Under the pieces are notes generated by a model that ran no database searches, was not told the DNA's origin, and was given only the letters and a program-made list of their open reading frames with translations. The translations under genes and the position numbers were made by a program. Below, in pieces: positions 10,167 through 22,800 of a stretch of DNA of 64,000 nt (within the stretch, counting starts at the first letter, position 1; the number at the start of each line of letters is the position of its first letter). The DNA is from Mrakia gelida (lineage: Eukaryota > Basidiomycota > Tremellomycetes > Cystofilobasidiales > Mrakiaceae): assembly GCA_024345305.1 (NCBI GenBank), contig BRON01000014.1, forward strand, positions 372,001 through 436,000, in the 5' to 3' direction.

Positions 10167-12689
10167 ATGATCCCCTACCCCGTCGAGCGGTCGACTTCGT
10201 GGACTCCTCCTCCAAAGAAGAAGAGCTCGGGACGGTTCCCTCCTCCTTCCTCACTTTCGGAGGATTTCGAGGAGTTCGTTCATGTACGTCTAGCCTTCCC
10301 TCCTTCTCCCTCGTTCGCTCGCTTGCTCGTTTCTCACTCGAGCTCAAGCCGACCCGCCCTCTCTCCTCTTTCCTCTCTTCCCGCTTCCCTCTTCTCACCT
10401 TCGCCTCCCTTCCTCCCCTCTCACCTTCGCCGCGCTTCGCACAGATCTCCCCAACCCACCTCTCCACCGAACTCAACGGTCTCCCCACCTCTCCTCTCAA
10501 ACACCTCGCTCAAAAGGTCTTCCCGTCCCTCCGACCCGTGCGAGCTCAGGACTTCGAGGAACGAGCTCTTCAAGCGAGGGAGGACGATGCGAGGCGAGGG
10601 AGGGCGTTCAGGCATGCTGAAGGGGTGGATGAACGAACTGAGGGGTGGAGGAGGGAGGAGAGGAGTCTTGCTGAGGCTGGGAGGGAGAGGGCGTATGTTG
10701 AGAAGGTGAGTTTGGGGAAGAGCGAGGGAGGACGAGGGAGGGAGAGGAGGAAGAGGACGAGGTGGCTGATTCGGTCGCGTTGAGCTCACCTCTTCCTTCC
10801 TTCCTTCTTTGGACGCTTTCTTCTTTCTCAGACCCACCACTACTCCTTCGAAGCCGATTTCGAGCCCTCAGCAGCTCGTCGATCCCGTTCCCCTAGACTT
10901 CGAGCTCACCAACCTCTCCAACATCCGGACTTTCTCGCTCCTCCCCCTACCCGTCCCTCGATCCGACCCGTCCAACCTCAAGCTCAACCTCGTCCTCACT
11001 CCTCTTACCATCCCGACCTCTTACCCATCACCCAGTCTTCCTCTCGTTCGAAAGGCCACTTCCACATCGACTCCTCCTCCAACTCCCACTGCTCTTCCTC
11101 TTCCTCTCTTCAAACCCAAAACCAAAACGACGACGGACCTCGGCCACCCATCTCGCGTCGACTCACCACCAACAACTCTTCCCACCACCACCACCACCCA
11201 CGACCGACTCGACACTCTGGAGATCTCATGGATCGAGAGTACGTTGTGAGGAAGAGGGATCTGCTCGCTCATCCCGTTGATGCGATCAGGCAGGGGAGGG
11301 TGAGACGACGAGGGGGAGGGGAGGAGGTATTTGGGTCGGAGGAGGAGAGTGCTGGAGATGCTGGGAGTTTCGTTAGGGAGGTGGAGAGGAATAGGGTGAG
11401 TGCGAACGATTTTCTCCTGGGGAAGCCTACATTTCACTTGGAACAGAGGGGTGGGATGGAAAGGGCGAAGGAAGAGCGAAAGGAAAGCTGACGCGTCGAC
11501 TTTTGTTGGTCGTTCGTTCGTTGGTTTCCAGATCACTCCCTACGTCTTTGACCAAGAGCGAGAAGCAGCTCATCTGTACGAACAGGAGGAGGAAGAGAGG
11601 ACCCCGGCGCTGTCGATTTCTTCGTCGAGGAGTCCTTCGTTCGACAGCTTTGGGGAGATGTTTGGGAGGTTGAGGGAGGAGAAGGTGAGCTTTTCGTTCT
11701 GTGTGTCGTACTGCCTTTCGAGCAAAACCGGAGGACGCTCGCTGACTGGACCGCCTTCGTCCTTCGTTCGTGTAGGGAGAAGAGATCGGAGAGACTTGGT
11801 TCAGGTTCAGCAAGGACGGACACGTCGAAGTCGATTCTCAGGTGAGCTCGTCGCCGCCCGTCTCTCGTCTCGCGTTCGTTCTTGACCTGACCTTTCCTTG
11901 CTTTCGTCGTTGCTTGCGTAGCCTCAGAACCTTCGCTCTCCCATCGTCATCGAGAGATCGAGCAGTCGAGCATCGAGGAGTCCCAGTCGAGAGATCGTGA
12001 GTGTCCATCTTCGTCGAATGCAAAGACGCGACGGCGAACTAACCGTCCCTTTTGCTTCCCTCACTCAGATCTTTCGAGACGTCTCCCGAGCTCCTCCTCT
12101 CATCCATCGATCCTCTTCGAGCTCTCCTACTCCTCACATCGGATCTCGACCTACCCTCCCTCGAAGCGCCCACAGCTTCCCTACCGCTCCTCCGGTTTGG
12201 GAACGACAGGTGAGCTTTCTCGTATCTCCTCCTTCACGCGATCGATCCCACGAGAGCTGACCCTTCTCTTCCCTCATCTCTCCTCTCCAGTCTTTCAACC
12301 CACCCACCTCCATCTCCGACTCCCACCTCTCCTCCTCCCTCACCTACAACCACCTCGGTCGACCCATCAAACTCTCCACTCCCTCTCCCCTCTCCCGAAC
12401 CGTCTCTCCCTCCCCACCCACCAGAACCCCAACCGCCGCTCTCGCCGCCAACCTCAACCAGACTTCTCTCTCAGCCTTCGACGACTGGGAACACATCTCT
12501 TCTCCCCTCGAGGAGAAGAAGACCTTCGTTGGTATCGGCAAGCTCGGAATCGAGTCGGAGGAGTGGGAGAGGCGAGGGAGGTGGGTTGGGTGGAAACAGA
12601 GAGGGGATTGGGTCGATTGGGCGAGTAAGAAGAAGGAGAAGAAGCAGAGGTGGTGTAGGAGGTCGGAGGAGTTCGTGTATGATTACTAG
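10167..12689 (+). CDS. large unrecognised protein, Ser/Pro-rich
   Basis: Multi-exon gene starting MIPYPVERSTSWTPPP and ending SEEFVYDY. Introns with GTGAG donors and CAG/TAG acceptors separate exons such as ISPTHLSTELNGLPTSP, THHYSFEADFEPS (with a poly-His run), MDREYVVRKRDLLAHP, ITPYVFDQEREAAHLYEQ, GEEIGETWFRFSKDGH and SFNPPTSISDSHLSS. The last exon has a C-terminal block rich in Trp and Arg (WERRGRWVGWKQRGDW). It is probably soluble; I see no signal peptide or membrane span. I do not recognise a domain. The consistent exon phases argue that it is a genuine gene of roughly 600 residues. The start could also be an upstream ATG at 10023, which I think less likely because that stretch looks like leader. 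Confidence 0.6.
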
Positions 12690-13196
12690 AGGAGGGTTCC
12701 TCAACGAAGAAGGTTCGCGTCCTCACGATCGCGTTTCGCTCGTCCGTTCGTTTCCTTTTCCTCCTCTCTCTCGCTCGCGTACATACGTAGATGATTCTCG
12801 TGGATTAGACGTGCCCACTCTCGTTTTTATAGCTGTTCTTGTTTGCTCGATCCCTGTCACTCTCACTCTCTTGATGCTCTCTGTACACCTTCGAGTTCGA
12901 CTCACTGGGTTCCGCGCGTCGTCGTTCGTCGTGAACGAGCCAGAGTTTGCTGCTTGACTTCTCGTTCCTCGTTTCGAGCGGCCAGATAGTTGCAGCGCTG
13001 CTGCGGAATTCTGATCTAGACTCTTTCCTCCTTCCAGAACGAGGAGGAGGAGGAGGAGGTCGACGATGTCAGCCCTTCGGGGGACCTCCACCTCCCTCGT
13101 TTTGAGCTCACCAACCATCTCGCTTCCCTCCTTTTCCCCCTTTCTCTTTCTCCCACCCCCCACCACCTAAACCTCAACCTTAACCTCCTCCTCGCC
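12690..13196. other. intergenic
   Basis: 3' flank of the preceding gene and promoter/leader of the Dabb gene. It contains a pyrimidine-rich leader just before 13197. No gene is supported inside. Confidence 0.4.
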
Positions 13197-14043
13197 ATGA
13201 CCATCCAACACATTGTCTCCTTCGCCTTCCCTTCTACCACTCCTTCCATCCTCGCCGAGGTGTCTCGTCGGTTCTTTGAGCTCAAGGAGACTTGTTTGAA
13301 CGAGAAGGGAGACAAGTACATCGTCTCCATCAAGGGAGGGAAGCAGGACAACTGGGAGGAGAGGAATAAGGGTCTTACGGTGAGTCTCGAGGGCAATTCG
13401 TGGAGGAGCGGAGGAGGTAGAAGGGACGAGAAGGGCGTGAGGAAGGAGGAGGATGGCAGGGAGGGAAGGAGATGACGAGCTCACCTCTTTTTGCTGCTCT
13501 TCTCTTTTCTGTCCCTCTTTTCACTCGTCGTCGTCGATATCCACAGCATGTATACCTTCTAGAATTCAAGGTCAGTCTTCTTCTCGTACATTTCGAGTTG
13601 GTTGCGAAGGAGAGCGTCGAAGGAAGCGATGTAAGGAGGGACGAGTTGAGCTTCGAGCTGACCTCTCGATCTTGCTTTCCTCTTTCCCCCCTCCACAGAC
13701 CCACGAGGAGAGGAAGTACTACATTGAGAAGGATCCCATTCACAACGAGTTTAAGGTGAGCCCTTTCGCGGACGAATGAAACGACTGTCACACTCTTTCT
13801 CGACCTTCCGGAGGGACGGTTGTGAAGTCCCTCCGCACGGTCGTCTTCGCCCTTCACTCCCTCTCCCTCCTCTACTCTTCCAAGAGACTATCTTGCAGCC
13901 GTGCAGCTTCTCGATTGATTGCGTACTGACCAGCTTCTCTCCCCTCTGCTTGTCTCGTCCTTGCTCTTTTCTCGCACCAGATCTTTGTCGGTCCACTCGT
14001 CAGCGACGCGCTCGTTCTTGACTTTACAGAGAACGTCTGGTAG
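13197..14043 (+). CDS. stress-responsive alpha/beta-barrel (Dabb) protein
   Basis: Four exons (13197-13379, 13547-13570, 13699-13755, 13981-14043) give about 108 residues, the usual length of the family. It starts MTIQHIVSFAFPST, with the conserved HIVSF/H-V-V-F strand, continues LKETCLNEKGDKYIVSIKGG (the typical GG after the I-x-S-I-x strand), then HVYLLEFK, THEERKYYIEKDPIHNEFK and FVGPLVSDALVLDF, which corresponds to the family's final VxDF strand. Dabb proteins are small dimeric barrels found in stress-induced proteins and some metabolic enzymes; the ligand here is unknown. The second exon is only 24 nt. All junctions are phase 0. Confidence 0.85.
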
Positions 14044-15754
14044 AGATATATGGCCTCGCTCAATGGGAACGCAGCAGGTCCTAGACTCTCGGAGTAGAGG
14101 GAAAGACTGCTGAAGAGTAGCCGAGGCGAAATCAGCGAGTCGTCGCGTCGAAGACGTCGTCGCGAGCTTCTCATCCTTCGTTCTTAGCCCCGTCGACCAG
14201 CCCAACAAAACCGGGTCCACGGGCGGAGAATATTCCTCGTTAGTAGATGCCCAGTGTTTGGAGAGCAGCGATATCTAGTCTAGGCAAGGAACGACGGGCG
14301 TTTTCGGCTGGGTCAAGAGATCGATAGGCGTGCCTGATGTCCGAAGACGGCGTTTGATCCTCCCTAGGCGTCTCTAGGGGCGACTGGAGACTTTTAACCC
14401 AGAGGCGAAAGGGCAGAAACCGTCTACCGGTGAGTTTCGGGACGCGAGCAGGGAGGAGCCAAGCACGACGAACGAATCTTGAGCTCCAACGCTCATCACC
14501 CTTCCTCCTTCCCCTGCCCTTCGCCTCCGTCTTCTTCGTTCAAGATCGACAAAACCCCCTGCTCCTACAGTGCTCTCGGCTTCAATACCTTCTCGTAGCA
14601 TCGGCCGACTGGACTAGGGCAGCAGGAGGAGACTCAAAGCCGGTCAAGTGGACGAGAAGGAGAGACGGTGAGCTCGAGCTTTCCTTCCTTCCTTCCCGCC
14701 CTTTCTCTTTCCTTTCATCGCTGATGGCCTTCTCTGCTCGTCATTTTCGAAGATATGACTCCCCTCATAGCTTTCTCCGCCACTACTTGTCTCGTCTTCT
14801 GCCCGATCTCAAAGCGCAGGTCCTTCGTCGCTCGCTTTTGTTGGAGCACGAACGGCGGCTGAACGAATGGAACGCTCGAGCTCAGTCTTGCACTCCTCCG
14901 GACGTTTGGCCCTTGGATTTTCAGCTCTCTATCGGATCATACGCTCAGCTCCTCCTCGGCTCTTCATCGGTGTTCGTCAGAAGCGTGGTCTACAGTTCGT
15001 ACGTGCTCGGAAGGACAAGGTGAGTACGCGGAGTCATTCGCCTTCCCTTCCCCCTTCTATCGCACTTCGCCTTCGTCGTCAGTCTTGGGGCTATGGACTG
15101 GAGCTGACTTTGATCCATTCTCCTTCATACTCGTTTTCAGAGAAGTCGCTGGATCGTCCGAACGTGAAAGGACTTGTCCTCAGCCCTGCATTAGGTACGA
15201 CTCAGGGCCTCGTTTGTTAGTCTCCCTCATCCAGCCCCAATCTCAACAAGAGCCTGGACCATTCTTCGACGCTGGCATCGTCCAGTCATCTTCTGCCAGC
15301 TTCTGCTTGTTGGGACTTACTTTAATCTGTTTCTTCTACTGTACTCCCTCCTAGCACGAGCGCTCGCGGCCCACCGTCGCGACGTCGCTGACTCGCGGCA
15401 CTTCGCTTCCTCAGAGCTTCTCTCTCGTTTTGTTTCAATCCTTGAACTTCCTCCGAGTTGATCTTTTCAGGCACAGACATCCTTAGCCGGGAATCGCTTT
15501 CTCTGGTCGTTCCCTTCCCTTCCCAACCTCTTCCTTCTTCGAACTACTTTCCTCCACCTTCTCACCTCAACCGCCATATACACGAGGCTCCCCCAGATAT
15601 TCCCAACCTCCTTCCTTTCTACCGACCATTTGATACCCACCTCATCTCCTCTCCCTGGTCCTCGTCCTCGCTCTCCCTTCCTCCCCTCCTCGTCCGCGTC
15701 GCCTCACCGTCTTCCCAGCGTTCCCTCTCCCCCCCTCCGTCCTCTTCACCAGCC
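14044..15754 (+). other. unresolved, apparently spliced plus-strand locus
   Basis: Holds several well-formed plus-strand intron signals, for example GTGAGCTCGAG at about 14668 with a pyrimidine tract and an AAG acceptor near 14752, and GTGAGTACGC at about 15019 with GCTGAC and CAG before 15141. Possible exons carry short open stretches, but I could not assemble a frame that resembles a known protein. It may be a small gene, a noncoding transcript, or the long leader of the kinase gene that begins at 15755. No start or stop is proposed. Confidence 0.3.
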
Positions 15755-17718
15755 ATGCCCTCTCCATCCATCACCAGGCTATTAGGGACAACCATCGATG
15801 ACGGTCGATACGAGCTACTTCGACTCATCGGGAAGGGAGGATTCGGCGCCATCGTGCTCGCTCAAGACAGGGAGGAGGAAAAGTTCGTCGGTGAGTCGCG
15901 CTCGTTCCTGATTCTCCCTTCTGTTCTCTTTCTTCTCAGCACATCTCTCTCGCTTTATGCTGACCTCTCCTTCTTCTCCCCCTCCTCTCTTGCAGCTATC
16001 AAATGCTTGAGCACCAAAGGCCTCTCCGAACGCGAACAAGAACTGCACCACGCTGAACATCAGCTCCATCAACGAGTCTACATCCTCACCCTTCACCACG
16101 TCATCAGAACCCGCTCTTGGACCTTCCTCGTCCTCGAGCACGTCCCTGGTGGTGACCTTTTCGACAGGATCGTCAACGGAGGCTTCGAAGGTCAACCATC
16201 ACTCGTCTCGGCCGTCTTCCTCCAGCTACTCGACGCCGTCAAGCACTGCCACGAAGCAGGAGTCGCTCACAGAGACCTCAAGTCCGAGAATGTGCTTTGT
16301 GGAGAAGACGGGAAGATCCTTCTCTGCGACTTTGGGTTGGCGACGTGGGAAGAGAGGTCGACGGATTTCCACGTCGGATCGAGGGAGTACATGTACGTTT
16401 GTTATCCCCTTTCATCCTTCCCTGGACTCTCCCAGAATCGTTATTTTTCTCGAGGATCTAACCCTACTCTCTCTCTCTCTCTTCTCTCAGGTCGCCAGGT
16501 AAATATCGATTTGACGACGCGACTTCCGTTCGGTCCTTCGCGCACGCCGACACCGACTCCCTCTTCTTTCTTCCTCTTCTTCTAGAGTGTCGAGTGGAAG
16601 AATTTGATCATCATCAAACCATGGACTCGTACTCGAGCGTCTCGAACGATGTTTGGTCGGCGGGGATCCTGCTCTTCACACTTCTTGTTTCAACAACCCC
16701 GTTCGTCCGTTTCTCAATCTTCTCTCGTCGCCTCCCCGGCACTGACCTCGTTCGCCTCCTCTCTCTTTTGCTTCGATCAGATGGCACGAAGCCTCCATCC
16801 ACGACCCTCGGTTCCGACAATTCATCATCGATCCCGAAACCTACCTGAGCAACAACTTCCCCCTCTCCTCCGCCTCGATCTCCCTCCTCCTTCGCATCTT
16901 CGAGCTGGATCCAACACGTCGGATCGGGATTTCCGAGCTGATCGAGAAGGTCAAGAGGGTGGATAGATGGGTGGTCGATTCGGTCGGCGAGGAGGAAACG
17001 GGAGAGGAGAAGGTCACAGCGGAGTCAGGTCGATCCGTTGACGAGTGAGTCCTGGACGCGTCGTCACTCACGCGCGCTCCCCCTCTTTCGAGCTTCGTTC
17101 TTCTTACTCTTTACCTTCTCATCCCCAAACTGACCCCAACCATTTGCCCTCTATGTTTCCAGATCCAACACCCACCAAAGCCTTTCACCAGTCACTCCTA
17201 CCCAACTTCACTTCGTCAACTCCTCATCCACCCCCCTTGCCGCCAGACCTCCTCTCTCCCCTCCACCCACTCCTTCGGCCACCTTCGGAGATCTCCCCCA
17301 GAAGAAATCAATGTCCAACAACCCAGATATCGACGCAGACCTCTCCCTCCCTCCATGGCCCGTTCAAAATCACTTCGGATTCCACTTCCTCTTCCTCTCG
17401 CCAGCGCCAGCTCCAAACCCCTCTCCTTCCACCTCCTCCTCTACCTCCTCTTCCTCGACGGCTCGCGGATCGGGATCGGAATCGGGATCGTCGTTCTTCG
17501 TCGGAGAGCTGTCAAGGCCGGACAGGGATCTGCTCGACAAGTATTTCCCTTCGTCGTCGTCGTCGCTCTCAAGGAACGAGACCTTGTCCGACGAGAATGT
17601 TGGAAACCGGCTCGCTAAGGTCAAGGTCGACAGTGATGATGGAATCCCCAGGGACGTCGACGATCCGTTCGAGTTCGAGGACGAGGAGGGACGGGAGTGG
17701 AACGAGAGGGACGGGTGA
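15755..17718 (+). CDS. Ser/Thr protein kinase, Ran1/Ksp1/Sks1-like
   Basis: Six exons: 15755-15890, 15996-16392, 16491-16498 (8 nt), 16586-16700, 16791-17044 and 17163-17718. The kinase domain fills the first two thirds: glycine loop IGKGGFGAIV, AIKC lysine strand, HRDLKSENVLC catalytic loop, DFGLAT magnesium loop, YMSPE activation-segment end and a DVWSAGILLF helix. The glycine loop, the short insertion pattern and DFGLATWE resemble fungal Ran1/Pat1, Ksp1 and Sks1 kinases, which act in nutrient and differentiation signalling. The catalytic loop has Ser where most kinases have Pro (DLKSEN), a common variant. The C-terminal region is Ser/Pro-rich with acidic end segments and is probably regulatory. 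The 8-nt exon completes the S-P-E motif, so correct splicing is needed for activity. Confidence 0.85.
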
Positions 17719-17957
17719 ACAAGAGCTGGGTCTAGCAGGAGGAGTCTGGATTGGAGTTCTCGCGTTGGTAAGCTAAACTATATTTCCAGTCATCTGTTGA
17801 GCCCAACGATCCTGTACTGTAGCATTTTTGAGAGGGGAAGCCACTCAACTGGACTCGACTTCGCTCGCAACCCTAACTTTGTCTTCGTCACTTTTACATA
17901 ACTTCCTCACGCTTTGACCCTGCTTTTTTCGACTATGTCATTAGGCTTGCCTCCTTT

Positions 17958-18922
17958 ATGAACTCTTCGAACCCTCTCAGAGGTCCGAAGGTCGTCAGAT
18001 CGAAACGGTGAGGACGCGTCGCGTTCTCAGATCGACTCTCGAAGTCGAGACCGAACTTCCCCTCAACCCTACCGACGGAAACGTCCCACCTCCCCTCGCG
18101 AACAGATTTCTCCACCGAGCCGGCGGTTTCTGGACTCAGCATCTCCTCGAAACCACTCCTCCTCCTTCGACCTCACCCTCCAACCTCCTCCTCGACGCCT
18201 CCTCGCCTCCTCCCTCTCCTCCTTCTTCGCCTTCCATCGGCAACCTCTTCCTCACCCAACGACGCGCCGAAAAGGAGGAGCGAGGGTGGAAAGGTGGGAT
18301 CCTTCACTCTCCCGGGAGGATGGGCAAGCGGATGAATACCGACGAGGGAGACAGGGAGACGGTTTGGCACGACGGGAGGTTGGAGAGGACGGAGGGATGG
18401 GTGCGATCCAAGACCGTCGCTGAAACGTTGAAGAAGAAGAAGAAGAAGGAGATGACGATGAGTGCAGCGGGAGGGATCTTGAAGGCGACTCCGAGACGGT
18501 GAGTTTTCTTCTTCGCTCGTTGAGCACGCGTCCAAAGAGGTCGAGGCTCGTTCGTATTACGCGCTCGCCATCGCTGCTCCGTCTGACTTCTGTTCTTCGT
18601 TCTCTCTTTGATCCTGGCACCGCAGAGGTTCTATCTAGCTTTATCGAGCACGAGAAAAACTCCCTGTCCAATCCTCTTTCCCCTCATTTCAACTCGACCT
18701 CCCACAACACCTCCGTCCGTTTCTTCGTCGCCGCTCCGTCGCCAGCCATCGCCACTCCATCCTTCACCCCTCTCTACTTTTCACGGACCTAGTCGTACTT
18801 CTTCTCCCTCTTCCCTTTCGATTATGTATGTGCTGCCCCAGCCTCTTTCGTTTTTCTTGCTGTCGGGTCCTCCGTCGAGAAGGTCGGATCCTGCCGTCGG
18901 TTTCCTTTTGGGCTCCTGTTAG
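17958..18922 (+). CDS. unrecognised basic, Ser/Pro-rich protein
   Basis: I start at an ATG giving MNSSNPLRGPKVVRSKR; a GTGAGG donor at 18008 and an AG acceptor near 18112 keep the frame into FLHRAGGFWTQHLLE. A second exon continues with a Pro/Ser stretch, FLTQRRAEKEERGWKGG, HDGRLERTEGWVRSKTV and a lysine run of six. After an intron (from about 18499) a third, Ser/Pro-rich piece runs to a stop at 18920-18922. No domain is recognised. It could instead be the 5' part of the next, also Ser/Pro-rich, plus-strand gene, joined by further introns; the 560 bases between them do not settle this. Confidence 0.42.
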
Positions 18923-19481
18923 GTTGAGAGCAGGATGAACCACCCAGGGGGTCGAGAAGGAGGGAAAGGCAGATTTCCGACATGGTCGTCGAGGGAAGGA
19001 CGACGAAGCTGAGCTCGTCGATTCACGTTTTTCGTTCCAGTCCCCTCTCTTTCTCTTCCTCCTTCCTCACGTCACCACTCAACTCGCTTCTCAATTCTTT
19101 CGACGGAGGACCTCTCTGTATACTTATCTCCACCTTCTATTCGCCATCGGGGTCGTCCGAATACCATGGGAGCACTTCGCCAGCCTCGGCTTCGACCGAT
19201 TTTTCTCGAGCTCAACTTCCCTTCCCTTCCCTCCCTCCCTCTTCCTCCTCCTCTCCCTCTCTCCCCACCTCAGGCCAAGGATGTCTCGGCCTTCTAGTAG
19301 AGGAAGATTAGTCCCTGGACGACTCTAAATTCAGGTTCGAGCACTTTATCGACTCCCTCTTCCCGCGATCGTTCATCGTTCCTGGCGACTCTCGCTCGAC
19401 ACCTCCGAGGATTGATATCTTCTCTCCCTTCGCCACCGTCCATCCTTCTTCCCTCCCAACTACCACCTCCTCCACTCATCC
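18923..19481. other. region between two Ser/Pro-rich reading frames
   Basis: Very pyrimidine-rich on the plus strand near its end, leading to the ATG at 19482. Either an intergenic region with a promoter, or introns of one long gene spanning 17958-22799. No independent gene is seen. Confidence 0.3.
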
Positions 19482-22400
19482 ATGCCCATACCTTCATCTC
19501 GATTGTCTTCCTCCTCCGGCTCCCTCTTCTTCAGGTCGAGCACCATCCTCAAAGGACGAGACAGCGGTATCGGTTTCAAGAAGAAGGGACGACCTCCTCC
19601 TCTCGACACAGTAGCCATCAACTCGAGCTGGAACTCCCCCTCGGACTCGGAAGATGGAGGTTCGATGGTTGTAGGTTTGGCGGACTTCTTGAGGGAGGGA
19701 CCGAGGGAAGGAGAGGCAGGAAGAGAAAGGCGAACGCCGTCGTCGATGGATCAGTTGAGGTTGGACTCGGCTGGATTACTGGGAAGCTTTTCTCCAGCTG
19801 AAAGTGGGCAGTGGGGAGATACCGTTAGGAGATCACTTCTAAATGCTGTGGGTACCTAGTCTTTCTCTGAATCGGCCCGAGAAGTGGAGTTGAACTGACG
19901 CTTCGACTCTTTGCCCAGAGCTCTTCCCCGTCCGATACTCCCTCCTCCCCTTCCACTCCTCGAGCCAGATCTCCGCTCGACACCCACAACAAGCCAATAC
20001 CTCCCACGCCAACCTCACGTTTCAGCCTCTCTTCTCCGACATCGCCTCCTCCTCAGGCTTCTCCCTTCCTCTCCAACCCCTCCACTTCCTCCTCCGCTTC
20101 TTCAACCTTCACGCCGGCCACAACTGCTTCGCCCACCGATACCACAACTCTCACACCATCCTCCTCGCTCTCCTCTTCGCCCTTCACTCCTCCCTCTTCG
20201 CTCTCCTCCTACTCGTCGCTCTCCTCGTTCGGCAGCCCACAAACCCCTCCGACCCTCGAGACCCAACTTCGGCCTATTCGCTCCAACGACTCGTCCGAAA
20301 CCGGATGCGAGCAAGATCAGAAGCCGAAGGACATCTTTTCGAAGCTTTGGAGGAAGGGGACAGAGTCGATGGCGACGCGTGGGAAGAGAAGCGGAGGAGG
20401 AGTAGGAGGACATCGAGAGGAGGACGTCGTCGCGGATCTTCGTTCTCGGAGGTCGAAATCGTCGCTGGTAACCGCTCGAGGATCGTCAAAAGTCCTGGGT
20501 CCCGGAGGAGGAGGATGGATCGAGGAAGGGCCTAGCCTGAGGAGGAGGTTATCCAAGAACTTCAGAAGTCATCACTCGACGCCACTCGACCTCGGTCCCT
20601 CCTCCCTCCAATTCAGCGAATCCCACCTTCGCGACCCTCCACCCTCCTCAGCCAGCCCTATCACCCCCTCCGAGACATCCGTCCTTGCGATCCCTCGACC
20701 TCCTCCCTTCTTCTACGGCGGATCAGCCGACGACGACGACGCCTCCAGCTCGACCTTGACTCCCAAGCTCATCCCTCGCGAGTTGGGAGGAAGCCTCCGG
20801 ATCGGGGCTACGTTCGTCAGATCGACTTCAACTTCTTCGACCGACAGCGGAGTTTCTGAGGACAGTTTCGAGGAGGCGGAGATCGGGTTCGGAGAACGAG
20901 GAAGATGGGAATGGGCTGGTTTTCAGTCGCCTGTTGCGACGACGTTTGAAGCCAAGAGTGTCCGAGCAGGTGAGCAGTTTTGACCTCTCTCACTCGCAAG
21001 TACTCGCACGCACTCGGAGCTATCGCCTAGACTCAATGCTGATCGTCTCGGTCTCGTCGTCCTTTCAGATGACCGATCTCCAACCGATACGACCTCGCCG
21101 CCCTTTACTTTGTCAACCCTCTCCTCTCACCATCGACCCACTCCTTCCCTCGAAGCTGGAAAGGCTCAACCAACCTCCTCCTCCTTCGACCTCCAACGCT
21201 CCCGCTCCAGATCCTCCTCCCTTTCTCGCAACTTCACTGTTCGAGACTCTCCCTCCTCCTCCCCATCCAACGGCCAACCTCCTCGGTTTCCTACCACCTC
21301 TCTACTCGACACTCCTCCGACGTCATCAAACTCCTGCGTCTTCGCCTCTCCTCCTCTCTCAACTCCTCACGGCCTCAACCTCTCCGCCTCATCGAAGATC
21401 AGTCAGACGCGCGATTCCCTTCGCTGCTCCCGCTACACCAGTCCTCGGCAGACTCAAGCACTCGACATCAGAATCATCCACGCCACTCCCTCCAAGTCTC
21501 TCTACTCGTCCAAGGACCATCGGTCGGTCTCGTTACCGGATCCAAACGACCCGACGCGTCTCAGTCCCTCTCGTACGGACGCAGGAGGATCGGACGAGGA
21601 TGAACGAGCCTGGTCGGCCGCCAAAGCTCAGTTCGCTCAATCACTCAACCGTCAAACCAGCGACCATCAACGTTTGCGAACGCTCACCTCGACCTCCCTT
21701 CACTCCAACTCCTCCTCCCCCTCCTCCTCTCCCGCTTCACTCTCGCCTCACCTCCTCGGCACCTCCTCCTTCTTCTTCCTCGACACTCGACGCAGGAACG
21801 ACACGCCCAGCCTCATCTCGCTCACTCAAAACATCCTTCCTCGATACTACGAGCCGAGCGTCAGGACTCGACAGGCGTCTGGTTCGACGATCGGCTCTGA
21901 CGACTCGTCGGAGGGTTCGACGACGTTGGAGGCTTTGATGGCTCAGCTTGACGAGTCATGGGACGAGGAGGAGGAGGAGGAAGATGCGTTGGCTGTGGAG
22001 GAAGCGGTGGGGTGGAAGTGGCCTGTTCCTCCGAAGAGCAGGGAGGTGCGAGAGGAGGGGACGGAGGAGGGGAGGGAGATTACTGGGGATGGACTTCAAG
22101 TGAGCTTCCCGTCCTTGCTCAAACGCTTTGTTCGCTCCTTGTCTGCTACAAAAAATACTATGACTGACGCTCTGCTTCTCTCATTTCCTCCTCCTCTGTC
22201 GCGATCTACGACGCGTCTCGTCTTCCCAGTTCTTCCCTCTCGATCACCCCCTTGACCATCCAACTCCCTCTCGCGACGTTTACGTCTACGTGGACTACCC
22301 CTCAGGGTCACCTTCGCCTTTGTTAGCGTCACTCCTCTTTCTCTATCTCAACGAATCCACACCCAAGCAACGTCGCTCCGACTCCGACGCGATCTCGTCT

Positions 22401-22799
22401 CGCCATCTCTCTCGCTTCGCTTTATATCTACCATCTACCAGAACCCTCTTCATCTCGCTCTCGATGATTCGATTACGGTTTTACCTCTTTTCCATCCACT
22501 CTTACCGCTTTCGTCTTCGTTTTCGTCTCTCGTCGCTGTCCCTTCATTTCTCGCGCTCTTCCTTCCCTCCTCCCCTTTCGCTCTCGACTCCATTTCACCT
22601 TCTACTTCATATGCACCATCCCCGCTGTCCGAGTCCCTTCCTGATCATGTCCACGTGCTCTGAGATTCCTCTTAGCGTCGTTCGAAGCTCACGCCGTTGC
22701 GCAAGGAAAACAAAGCGAAGCCACGTCGTGATGGGTCGTAAAGATCAAACCGAAGCTAACCCCCTCTCCTTCTTCCCCCCTTCTCTCGTTCCTATTTAG
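19482..22799 (+). CDS. long Ser/Pro-rich protein, unrecognised
   Basis: Starts MPIPSSRLSSSSGSLFF and continues through large exons with introns near 19855-19918, 20969-21068 and 22101-22230. Most of the sequence is low-complexity Ser/Pro/Thr with islands of ordinary composition: KGRDSGIGFKKKGRPP, KDIFSKLWRKGTESM, RRRLSKNFRSHHSTP, DERAWSAAKAQFAQSLNRQ and a run of acidic residues before EEAVGWKWPVPPKSRE. The last recognisable exon reads FFPLDHPLDHPTPSRDVYVYV. The frame stays open to a stop at 22797-22799, but the final part looks like translated 3' flank, so the true end may be nearer 22330 after another splice. Probably a disordered regulatory or scaffold protein; no domain supports a function. 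Confidence 0.5.
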
Positions 22800-22800
22800 T

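Noticed and set aside
14263..14545. Minus-strand frame with DIRHAYRSLDPAENARRS, reminiscent of a J-domain
   Set aside because: No HPD motif, no start codon and no surrounding domain; similarity is too short to trust.
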